Assembly (NCBI GenBank): GCA_948571325.1
Contig: CAOZKB010000011.1
Span: forward strand, 1 to 21,401
Length of the DNA stretch: 21,401 nucleotides
Direction: 5' to 3'
Origin: an uncultured Candidatus Saccharibacteria bacterium
GTDB taxonomy: Bacteria > Patescibacteriota > Saccharimonadia > Saccharimonadales > Saccharimonadaceae
The notes under the pieces: model-generated
Databases searched by the model: none
Told to the model about the DNA's origin: nothing
The model's input: only the letters and a program-made list of their open reading frames with translations
Shown: positions 7,319 through 13,749 of the stretch, in pieces
Layout of the letters: each line of letters opens with the position of its first letter
Position numbering within the stretch: position 1 is the first letter of the stretch
Translations under genes and position numbers: made by a program

Positions 7319-7519
7319 TCATGCCCGGACGGAAAAAGCATTAATCTGATGCGACGTACCTATTGACACGCCAGGATTAAAAAAAGAAAGAATAGACGCT
7401 ATATCTTCCTCAGCTGCATTGGCTGTCCTAGCGTAACCAGCTAATCCGGCATATTGCGAATTGAACCGCCCACTACTGATATATCCACTACGCACAAAGT
7501 AGAGGGGAGGGGAAGCAAT
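7319..7519 (-). pseudogene. FISUMP C-terminal fragment, headless
   Basis: On the minus strand a frame of about 65 codons from 7519 to the TGA at 7321-7319 reads SPLYFVRSGYI, then an unrelated middle, and ends AFSVRA. This matches the last part of FISUMP domains (compare SPMYFVRGG and YSVRC in the gene at 8075). There is no start codon, and a stop lies just upstream in frame at about 7524, so it is only a domain tail. No ribosome site is seen. It could be a decayed gene, or a silent cassette for exchange with an expressed FISUMP gene. It is inverted relative to the similar fragment on the plus strand. Confidence 0.7.
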
Positions 7520-7557
7520 ATATTATTATACTACTCATCATTAGCCTCTCCCTCTAC
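7502..7557. repeat. imperfect inverted repeat between the two FISUMP tails
   Basis: The junction of the two opposed fragments is flanked by TAGAGGGGAGG (7500-7510) and CCTCTCCCTCTA (7545-7556), which pair as an inverted repeat with one extra base, around an AT-rich centre. In each fragment this stretch is the coding sequence just before FVRxG. It may be a leftover of the homologous coding segments in opposite orientation or a crossover site. Confidence 0.45.
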
Positions 7558-7758
7558 CCTCTCTCCTTTGTCCGTGGGGGCAACGTCTACCCATGGGACG
7601 GTTCTACGCGGGATCTAGGCATCCATGGCCTCTATTGGTCGTCTACTGCCTATCCTACTGCCTCGACTGCCTACGGTCAGCATTTTAATAGCGCTAATGT
7701 CTTCCCATCCACTAACACTTATCGCGCCTACGGTTTCTCCGTCCGCTTCGTAATGTAG
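7540..7758 (+). pseudogene. FISUMP C-terminal fragment, headless
   Basis: On the plus strand the frame ending at TAG 7756-7758 reads LSFVRGGNVYPWD, then GLYWSSTAYPT and AYGFSVRFVM, a clear FISUMP tail (GxYWSSTxY is a family motif). The alignable part begins at about 7552; the frame stays open to 7480 but the codons before 7552 do not resemble the family. No start codon or ribosome site serves it. Like its minus-strand neighbour it begins just before the FVRxG motif, so both fragments are cut at the same place in the domain. The two 5' ends face each other across about 20-40 AT-rich bases. Confidence 0.75.
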
Positions 7759-7809
7759 AAGAAAATTCATTATTATAGTCGAGAATTTATCCCCACGCAA
7801 AAATGTTCG

Positions 7810-7818
7810 TGCTATAAT
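7810..7818 (+). promoter_or_regulatory. extended -10 promoter of the small RNA candidate
   Basis: TG at 7810-7811 and TATAAT at 7813-7818 form a perfect extended -10 box with no clear -35. With the 6-base gap seen at the leaderless genes here, transcription would start at G7825, the first base of the closing stem of the RNA candidate. Confidence 0.6.
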
Positions 7819-7824
7819 AAAAAT

Positions 7825-8012
7825 GTCTAACTATTATTGCAACCAATTTTTGGTAGTATTTTGTATATAAATCATAAGCAAATTGCATAATTATATTTTT
7901 GACGTACACTGAAGCGGCATCGCACACGTACCTACGTTGAATTTACTTATGTGATTTAGCTTTGTAGGTTGCAAACGGTAGTTAGACACCTTGCGGTGTC
8001 GCTTTTTGTTTT
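7825..8012 (+). ncRNA. structured small RNA, 6S-RNA-like architecture
   Basis: A non-coding transcript of about 185 nt is predicted. The 5' end GTCTAACTA (7825-7833) pairs with TAGTTAGAC (7979-7987), and after a 3/4-base internal loop TTGCAACC (7837-7844) pairs with GGTTGCAA (7967-7974): 17 base pairs closing the molecule. Inside, after an asymmetric bubble, TAAAT-CATAAG (7868-7878) pairs with CTTATG-TG-ATTTA (7946-7958), and AAATT (7880-7884) with AATTT (7940-7944). The apical part has GACGTA against TACGTT and a GCG-CGC hairpin. It starts at a promoter and ends at an intrinsic terminator. A long rod with closing stem, central bubble and apical stem is what 6S RNA looks like. The identity is inferred from shape and size only; a structured leader of the 8075 gene is the alternative. 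Confidence 0.6.
7985..8012 (+). terminator. intrinsic terminator with overlapping alternative hairpin
   Basis: GACACC-TTGC-GGTGTC (7985-8000) is followed by GCTTTTTGTTTT, a good intrinsic terminator. Its first three bases are also the last three of the small RNA's closing stem, and TGTCGC (7998-8003) can pair instead with GCGACA (8014-8019), which would break the terminator. This allows for some read-through into the gene at 8075. Confidence 0.7.
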
Positions 8013-8059
8013 GGCGACAAAGAAGAGTGACGTCATAGAATTAAGTAAACATTATTCTC

Positions 8060-8064
8060 GGAGG
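8060..8064 (+). promoter_or_regulatory. ribosome binding site of the FISUMP gene
   Basis: GGAGG at 8060-8064 lies 10 bases before the ATG at 8075. It fixes that start and shows that this gene, unlike several neighbours, has a leader. TAGAAT at 8036-8041 could be the -10 box but no -35 matches. Confidence 0.6.
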
Positions 8065-8074
8065 ATACCAAACA

Positions 8075-9871
8075 ATGCATAGTACTAAACCTAGCCATCA
8101 AGCTCATAACAACTTCAATCTCCCCAATCATCCCATCCAGTACATTGGTATTACGTCCTTAGCTCTACTTAGCTTAATGACTTTAGCATTAGTCTTTCCA
8201 TTTGTTAGTAATAACTCCTCCGCCACCACCTACCCCATTGATACTAATCAAAGTATTGCCGTAGCTTTGGATGAAGAAGCTGTGATGGATATCACGCCTA
8301 GTAGTACTGGTACCAAAGGTAGCAGTACTACTAGGCTGAAAGTATCAAGCAATCGCAGCTCTGGATACAAAGTCTACCTTAGTACTATGGATAGTACTAA
8401 TGCAATGGTGAACGTGAGTGATAGTACTAAGCCTAGCATCCAAGCTCTACCTATGTCTAGTACTAAGGCAGACTTTGCTGCCAACACCTGGGGCTATGCC
8501 CTAACTACCACGGAAGCTAATGATAGTACTACCTTCTCCGCCGTACCTACTACTTCCACCATGGTGGCTGACCGGCCGGCAAAAGACGAGGATAACCTCT
8601 ACTTAACCTTCGCCGCTAGCATTGATACCAGCCTGCCGGCCGGTCAATACGCCAATTCCGTCCTAGTGTCGGTGGTGGCTAATCCATTAGCTATCACCGA
8701 CCTTACCAACATGGTCTACATGCAAGACATGCAACCTGAGTTCTGTGCCAACACCAAAGGCGCTAATGGCTTAGCCACCATCACTCCAGGCAATGAAGTA
8801 ACCAAACAACTCATCGACTCCCGTGATGGTAAAGAATACTGGGTAGCTAAGCTTGCAGATGGGAATTGTTGGATGACGCAGAATTTGGCGCTAGACTTAG
8901 TAGAAGGAGAGAAACTAACGAGCGTTGATACGGATCTTAACTCGACAAGCGAATGGATAGTACCAAAAGATGGCACCACCAACAATTTTATCCCATCGCC
9001 AACCGATTTTTTACAATCTCAATATCAAAGTTGGAACTTAGGTCAATACGTCCTTGCAACGCCAGATCGAGCAGTTTCTTGTAACTCTGCTCCAACCAAC
9101 GACTCAAGTGACGACAAAGGTACCAATGCCCTACGCCCCAACCAAACCTTAGAACAAAATTGTTCCGACTTTGTTAACGTGTCAGGTTCAGCTTGGCAGT
9201 CAACTTACAATTCGAGCAAAAACGGTTACAACAAAACCTGGACCGGGACCAACTATAATTCATCTACCAAGAAAAAAGAACCTTACACCTACAACGGCCT
9301 CGTCGCCGTCAACAAAAGCAATTCTACTTACGACGCGCATTATTTACTCGGCAATTACTATCTTTGGGGTGCCGCCACTGCCGGCAGCGGCGTAGGATTA
9401 GTCAGTACTGGAGCAGAAGAAGATGTAACTAAACTAAAAGACGCGCCCGACAGTATCTGCCCTAAAGGCTGGCAAATGCCAACTACCGGCCGCAACACCT
9501 CCACCGGACTACTTTATGACCGTAGTAAGAGCTTTTATCGCTTACTTTTTGCCTATGGCTATCCTGCAGCCGATAAATATGCCAATGCAAATAGCTACAC
9601 ACGGCTTCTCAAGGGAATAGCCGGTACAGGCGTTACCGGCCAAGCTCATCAAAACCTCGCCGAAAGCCCTATGTATTTTGTTCGTGGCGGCATCATTAAT
9701 CTTGTAACTTTTTCACTTAGCGGAGCTGGTATATATAATGACATGTCTACCTCCACGGCCTTTTCTACGGACGACCGTCAATACTATTTTGGCTTTACAA
9801 ACTTATACATTCGCCCTGCTAGCGCCGCTGTCATGGGCCTAGGTTATTCTGTTCGCTGTATCTCCCGCTAA
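8075..9871 (+). CDS. FISUMP-domain surface protein, complete
   Basis: A surface protein of 598 residues. A hydrophobic helix at about 22-44 is a signal or membrane anchor. A Ser/Thr-rich beta domain follows to about 210, with NRSSGYKVYLST and, near its end, YANSVLVSVVANP, as seen in many Saccharibacterial exported proteins. The FISUMP domain runs from about 212 to the end: EFCANTKG, EYWVAKLADGNCWMTQNL (D262 starts DGNCW), YDAHYLLGNYYLW, DSICPKGWQMP, SPMYFVRGG and the closing GYSVRCISR. There are several cysteines, probably in disulfides. The first third has Ser-Thr coded AGT-ACT eight times. It follows the small RNA and is closed by a strong terminator. It is a paralogue of the gene at 1-854. 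The role is unknown; contact with the host cell is a guess. Confidence 0.85.
   Translation: MHSTKPSHQAHNNFNLPNHPIQYIGITSLALLSLMTLALVFPFVSNNSSATTYPIDTNQSIAVALDEEAVMDITPSSTGTKGSSTTRLKVSSNRSSGYKVYLSTMDSTNAMVNVSDSTKPSIQALPMSSTKADFAANTWGYALTTTEANDSTTFSAVPTTSTMVADRPAKDEDNLYLTFAASIDTSLPAGQYANSVLVSVVANPLAITDLTNMVYMQDMQPEFCANTKGANGLATITPGNEVTKQLIDSRDGKEYWVAKLADGNCWMTQNLALDLVEGEKLTSVDTDLNSTSEWIVPKDGTTNNFIPSPTDFLQSQYQSWNLGQYVLATPDRAVSCNSAPTNDSSDDKGTNALRPNQTLEQNCSDFVNVSGSAWQSTYNSSKNGYNKTWTGTNYNSSTKKKEPYTYNGLVAVNKSNSTYDAHYLLGNYYLWGAATAGSGVGLVSTGAEEDVTKLKDAPDSICPKGWQMPTTGRNTSTGLLYDRSKSFYRLLFAYGYPAADKYANANSYTRLLKGIAGTGVTGQAHQNLAESPMYFVRGGIINLVTFSLSGAGIYNDMSTSTAFSTDDRQYYFGFTNLYIRPASAAVMGLGYSVRCISR
8081..8530 (+). 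repeat. cluster of eight in-frame AGTACT palindromes
   Basis: AGTACT occurs at 8081, 8303, 8324, 8381, 8393, 8423, 8459 and 8525, with a ninth at 9404. All are in frame as Ser-Thr. TAGTACTAA-x-CCTAGC at 8080 and 8422 extends to a 26-base imperfect repeat (STKPSHQA versus STKPSIQA), pointing to internal duplication. Confidence 0.6.
8570..8645. repeat. perfect 12-bp GC-rich inverted repeat inside the FISUMP gene
   Basis: GACCGGCCGGCA (8570-8581) and TGCCGGCCGGTC (8634-8645) are exact reverse complements separated by 52 bases. Each arm holds the palindrome CCGGCCGG. The arms code for DRPA and LPAG. Confidence 0.65.
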
Positions 9872-9888
9872 ACCCTCATCACCCACAT

Positions 9889-9914
9889 AAAAGCGCCTAC
9901 TCCAGGCGCTTTTA
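9889..9914. terminator. bidirectional intrinsic terminator
   Basis: AAAAGCGCC-TACTCCA-GGCGCTTTT, a 9-bp stem with T-runs on both strands, sits between the convergent FISUMP gene and RNase J gene and can end transcription from either side. Confidence 0.9.
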
Positions 9915-9937
9915 TATTTAGGATATCTAACCCTTCT

Positions 9938-12187
9938 TTACACTCGATTAATCACCGGTATCACAATCGGCGTATGCCCTGTCGCATCAAAGAGAATATG
10001 CGTTACATCCTCTTTAATCTCTTCCTTGAACGCTTTCATATCTTCGCCAGTCATTTTCTCCGTCCGCACCCTTAGATAATGCCGAATCTTCGCTACCAAC
10101 TCTTCCGAATTATCCAGATAAATAAACGCTCGTGACACAATATCTGGTGTTTTTACCATGCGATTATTCTTCTTACTCAGCGTCAGTACAATCACAAAAA
10201 TCCCCTCGCGCGAAATGTGAATCCGGTCCTTTACCACCGCTTCGTGCACTGGCTTATCCGCATCATCAAACAACTTATTCCCCACCGCAATTCGCCCACA
10301 TTTACGCACGGTTTGATCTGGCATCAATTCCACTACATCGCCGTCATCCATCACCAAAATCCGCTCTCGTTCCATGCCAATCACATTTTCCGCCATCTCT
10401 GCGTTATGCTCCAGCATATAAAATTCCCCGTGGTAGGGCACATAATTCTTCGGTTTCAACCGCTCCACAAAGTCTACGTGATCCTCATAATACGCATGCC
10501 CCGAAAGGTGTAGTGGCCCTAATCCTGTCAGATGAGTTTTCCCATTCTGCATCACCTGTGCCCCCTCGCGCAACAAACCGTCTACCACCCCTACCACATG
10601 CGGTTCATTCCCAGGAATCGGATTACTCGAAAACACCACCACATCGCTCGGCTTAATCTTAATATATTTGTGTGCCCCCGTCACCATTCGGTTCAACACC
10701 GCATTCATTTCCCCCTGCGAACCCGTACATACCACCGTAATCTTATCATCCGGCAATTTGATAATATCTTCCATTTTCATAATGGTGTCTTTCGGAATCT
10801 TCACCACCCCCGCCTTCAAAGCTACCTCAATATTATTAATCATCGAGAATCCCGCAAATGCCACCTTTCGCCCCCGTTTGTGAGCCTCGTGCAAAATCAA
10901 CTCAATTCGCTTAATCTGGCTTGAAAAACACGATACAATTACCCGTCCATTCGCGTAATGGTCCATTACGCGACCAATATTCTCACCTACATCATACTCC
11001 GAATGCGGATGTCGCCCTGGCGAATCAATATTCGTCGACTCATTCACCAACATCGCAATCCCCTCCTTTTTTACAATCTCATCAATTCGTTCATAATCTG
11101 TTTGTGTCCCTAACGGATTTTCCTCGTGCCGCCAGTCACCCGAGAAATAAATCACTCCATTTGGGGTCCGCACCACAATCGCTGTATTCCCCGGAATCGA
11201 GTGCAAAGTATGAATAAACTCCACCGAAAAATACTCACCCACTTTAATTTTTTCATGTTTATACGGGTCCACTGGATGATAATTCAAATCCGGCACTTCC
11301 GTAAGTTCCGCCATCTGTTTTTGTACCATCCCAATCGTAAATTTCGTCGCATAAATCGGCGTCAACGGACTAAATTTCGTCAACAAATGCCGACATGCCC
11401 CAATGTGGTCCAAATGCGCATGTGTAAAACAAATTGCCTTCACCTTGTCTTTATTATCTTCCAGATACTTAATATCTGGCACCATATAGTTTACTCCAGG
11501 ATAATCCGCACCCGCAAACAACGACCCCATATCAATCACAATCATCTCCCCCTTATATTCCACGATCGTCATATTCTTACCAATACCAAATTCCCCCACC
11601 CCACCTAACGGAATAATCCGTACCGCCTCTGGATCGGGCCGCGCCGCCTTCAGTTGCGCATTCGTTACCTGCGCCCCATCATAACCATTATACCGACTCT
11701 TATTCACTGGCACCCCAATAATATGCTGCGTTGCCTGCGCATTCACATCCTGCGACAACATCCGCTGGTGATGCACCATTTCCCCCTTACGTACCGAAAC
11801 TCCCAGCCCCACCTTCTTAGCCGCCGCCTTAGATTGCCCCTGTGAGGCATTTTTAGCCGTTTTTGAGCCGTTTTTAGCCGCAACCGCCTTACCGCTAGAC
11901 TTTTTTGCTACCCCCACCTTAGCAGCCCTGTGTGCACTTCCAGCGGCATTTCGGCCATTTTTCGTCCCTTCTCCAGACTTCCCAGCACCCCCTTTTGCCC
12001 CCTGAGCACTCCTCGCACCCCTAGTAGCGCTTTTTCGCACCAAGGCCGCATCCTTACCTCCTTCAGCAAAATTACTGTTAAAATTGCGATTCTGCGCCTC
12101 CTCAAACTGTTTTTTGATATCTGGCAAGCGTTCGTCTCGCATTTTCATCAAACGCGCACGTCGCTCTGCCTCTTCCTGTTTATTCAT
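9938..12187 (-). CDS. rnj: ribonuclease J with a long basic N-terminal extension
   Basis: Ribonuclease J, 749 residues: endo- and 5'-3' exoribonuclease of the metallo-beta-lactamase/beta-CASP type, central to mRNA turnover. The catalytic core begins near residue 188 (VRIIPLGGVGEFGIGKN) and has HAHLDH at 256-261, then IYFSGDWRHEE, and in the beta-CASP part CTGSQGEMNA and HLSGHAYYED. The core of about 560 residues is of normal length. The first 187 residues are extra: a charged start (MNKQEEAERRARLMK), then an Ala/Gly/Lys-rich stretch with repeated AKNG-type units, disordered and basic, which could bind RNA or partners. Similar extensions are known in actinobacterial and CPR RNase J. AGAGG lies 5 bases before the ATG, and a consensus promoter is about 120 bases upstream. 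The gene ends at a shared terminator. Confidence 0.93.
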   Translation of the reverse strand: MNKQEEAERRARLMKMRDERLPDIKKQFEEAQNRNFNSNFAEGGKDAALVRKSATRGARSAQGAKGGAGKSGEGTKNGRNAAGSAHRAAKVGVAKKSSGKAVAAKNGSKTAKNASQGQSKAAAKKVGLGVSVRKGEMVHHQRMLSQDVNAQATQHIIGVPVNKSRYNGYDGAQVTNAQLKAARPDPEAVRIIPLGGVGEFGIGKNMTIVEYKGEMIVIDMGSLFAGADYPGVNYMVPDIKYLEDNKDKVKAICFTHAHLDHIGACRHLLTKFSPLTPIYATKFTIGMVQKQMAELTEVPDLNYHPVDPYKHEKIKVGEYFSVEFIHTLHSIPGNTAIVVRTPNGVIYFSGDWRHEENPLGTQTDYERIDEIVKKEGIAMLVNESTNIDSPGRHPHSEYDVGENIGRVMDHYANGRVIVSCFSSQIKRIELILHEAHKRGRKVAFAGFSMINNIEVALKAGVVKIPKDTIMKMEDIIKLPDDKITVVCTGSQGEMNAVLNRMVTGAHKYIKIKPSDVVVFSSNPIPGNEPHVVGVVDGLLREGAQVMQNGKTHLTGLGPLHLSGHAYYEDHVDFVERLKPKNYVPYHGEFYMLEHNAEMAENVIGMERERILVMDDGDVVELMPDQTVRKCGRIAVGNKLFDDADKPVHEAVVKDRIHISREGIFVIVLTLSKKNNRMVKTPDIVSRAFIYLDNSEELVAKIRHYLRVRTEKMTGEDMKAFKEEIKEDVTHILFDATGHTPIVIPVINRV

Positions 12188-12309
12188 ATTTTCCTCTATT
12201 AATTACTTATTTTCTCTTGAAATCTCGTTTCCCCAGCGCTATACCTCAAAACGCTCCTAATCTCCTCAAGATTCCCCTGAAGTCCAACCCCACTTCCTTC
12301 ATTACCTCC

Positions 12310-12338
12310 ATTATAGCAAACCCCCACCCCATTGTCAA
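12310..12338 (-). promoter_or_regulatory. consensus promoter of the RNase J gene
   Basis: Minus strand TTGACA (12338-12333), 17-base spacer ending TGC, TATAAT (12315-12310): consensus in all positions, with extended -10 as well. It leaves a leader of about 115 bases before the RNase J ATG, long enough for control through the leader. Confidence 0.85.
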
Positions 12339-12349
12339 CCATAAAAAAT

Positions 12350-12373
12350 AGCACTCTACATATCAGAGTGCTA
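12350..12373 (-). terminator. intrinsic terminator of the four-helix membrane protein gene
   Basis: On the minus strand TAGCACTCT-loop-AGAGTGCTA is followed by TTTTTTAT, directly after the stop at 12381 and just before the RNase J promoter. Confidence 0.85.
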
Positions 12374-12380
12374 AAATTCC

Positions 12381-12818
12381 TTACGCCTCCGCCTTCATCA
12401 ATAAGCCAGCCAATCCTAGCACTATCAAGCATTTTACTGCAAAAAACAAAAATACAATCGTCCCGGCGAGCAAAGATGCCACAATCTCATTAATCTCATT
12501 CCAGTCACCAACAACCGCCGTAGCAAAAACTACTTCTACAGTCGCAGCTACGAACAATGCTATCTCAAGCGCGCCTAACCACCATGTCCGCCAATAATCA
12601 AATTTATGCTGATTCCCACAATGAAGCCGAATTTGTCGTACTAGCCCCGTATATACCAGTGCTACTACTGCTAAGGGTATTGCACAATTCGATTCCCAAA
12701 GTGCAGCAACCAGACCAAACATTCCTCCAATCAATCCCAGAATCAATATGTTTCTCCACTTCAAAGCAGTCAGCATGCATATTATTCCCTTTGTCATTTT
12801 CTTAAAAAATACTTTCAA
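12381..12818 (-). CDS. small four-helix membrane protein, unknown function
   Basis: A 145-residue protein with a basic N-terminus (MKVFFKKMTKG) and four predicted membrane helices: ILILGLIGGMFGLVAALW, IPLAVVALVYTGLV, GALEIALFVAATVEVVFA and a last one with IVFLFFAVKCLIVLGLAGLL. No known family is recognised. The start is TTG at 12818, supported by GGGAGGG 8 bases upstream; the next ATG, seven codons in, has no ribosome site. A TGC-CATAAT box on the minus strand at about 12883-12875 could be its promoter, in the last bases before the parB stop, so it may also be read from parAB. A terminator follows. No enzymatic residues stand out. Confidence 0.65.
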   Translation of the reverse strand: MKVFFKKMTKGIICMLTALKWRNILILGLIGGMFGLVAALWESNCAIPLAVVALVYTGLVRQIRLHCGNQHKFDYWRTWWLGALEIALFVAATVEVVFATAVVGDWNEINEIVASLLAGTIVFLFFAVKCLIVLGLAGLLMKAEA

Positions 12819-12890
12819 ATTTCGTTCCCTCCCTTTTGACGTAAGTTATTTGTTAAAGATCTAAAACTAAGCTAAATTATGGCACGTCTA

Positions 12891-13748
12891 TTAAATTCTG
12901 TCAAGAAATTCGCGTACTTTTTCTTCCGTCTTAAAACTCAGACTCACCGTCCGCCCTCGAATCTTCACCATTGCACCATATTTCTCCGCCAAACGCGACT
13001 CATCTTTCAAAAATTCATTTACCTTTACCGCCGCGCTCGCGCTTTTCTTCCCCGCCTGCCGCTTTTCGGCCATATAATGTTCAACCTTACGCGCCGACCA
13101 CCCCTCATCAATCATCTTAGGCAAAATTTCTTTTACCACTTCCGGTTCCGCCGCAATCAACGGCCGCATTGGACCTTCCATCAAATTATGCTCTTGCATC
13201 GCCCGTTTCGCTTCTTCCGGTAATTTCAAAAGTCGCATCGTATTCACCACGCTCGCCGAACTCTTCCCTACTCGCTTCGCAATTTGCTCGTTGCTCATAT
13301 TAAACTGCGTCTTCAGCTTTGCATAGGCCGTCGCTAGCTCAATCGGACTAAGATCCTCGCGCTGTGCATTTTCCACAATTGCCATCTCTAACCGCGACTG
13401 GTCGTCCAACGTCCGTACGATACATTGCATTTTCGTAAGTCCTGCTAACTTCGAAGCTCGCCAGCGTCGTTCGCCCGCCACAATCTGATATTTATCTCCC
13501 ACTTTCGTCACCACGATCGGCTGCAATACTCCGTGCTCTTTAATCGAATCCGCTAGCTCCTGCAAACTTTCCTTAGCAAATTCCTTGCGCGGCTGGTTCT
13601 CATCCCGCACAATTTGCTCAATCTCAATTTCTGCCAACTTACTGACGTTTTCATCCTCTTGACGCGTTGGATCAAATTCCTCTTCCACCAAATTCGTCGG
13701 AATCAAACTCTCAAACCCCCGTCCTAGCCCCATACTCTTTTTTACCAT
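12891..13748 (-). CDS. parB: chromosome partitioning protein ParB
   Basis: ParB/Spo0J/Noc family, 285 residues. It binds parS DNA near the replication origin, spreads as a CTP-dependent clamp and works with ParA to separate chromosomes. Visible parts are an N-terminal ParA-contact segment (MGLGRGFESLIP, residues 6-17), NQPRK at 51-55, the CTP-binding GERRWRA at 92-98, ENAQREDLSPIE, and the helix-turn-helix MSNEQIAKRVGKSSASVVNTMRLLKLP in outline. The C-terminal dimer domain ends EKVREFLDRI. The ATG starts one base after the parA stop (TAGAATG), so the pair is translationally coupled. No parS-like site was recognised in the window. ParAB suggests that the replication origin may not be far away. 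Confidence 0.95.
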   Translation of the reverse strand: MVKKSMGLGRGFESLIPTNLVEEEFDPTRQEDENVSKLAEIEIEQIVRDENQPRKEFAKESLQELADSIKEHGVLQPIVVTKVGDKYQIVAGERRWRASKLAGLTKMQCIVRTLDDQSRLEMAIVENAQREDLSPIELATAYAKLKTQFNMSNEQIAKRVGKSSASVVNTMRLLKLPEEAKRAMQEHNLMEGPMRPLIAAEPEVVKEILPKMIDEGWSARKVEHYMAEKRQAGKKSASAAVKVNEFLKDESRLAEKYGAMVKIRGRTVSLSFKTEEKVREFLDRI

Positions 13749-13749
13749 T

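Noticed and set aside
7278..7322. ATG at 7322 as start of the adenylate kinase-like gene
   Set aside because: The added 15 codons contain the TATAAT box and the end of a FISUMP fragment; the family begins near the ATG at 7277.
7615..7800. Minus-strand open frame of 61 codons opposite the plus-strand FISUMP tail
   Set aside because: The opposite strand has clear FISUMP coding; this frame is its shadow and has no ribosome site.
7322..8074. A diversity-generating retroelement with the FISUMP tails as template and variable repeats
   Set aside because: No reverse transcriptase is coded in the window, and the tails are not near-identical copies differing at adenines; they diverge throughout.
10132..12105. 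Several long plus-strand open frames opposite RNase J and opposite the 1051-residue gene
   Set aside because: They are shadows of well-recognised or compositionally coherent minus-strand genes, rich in Pro, Ser and His as antisense frames often are.
12199..12432. Minus-strand open frame of 77 codons upstream of RNase J
   Set aside because: It runs through a terminator and a consensus promoter, has no ribosome site and resembles nothing.
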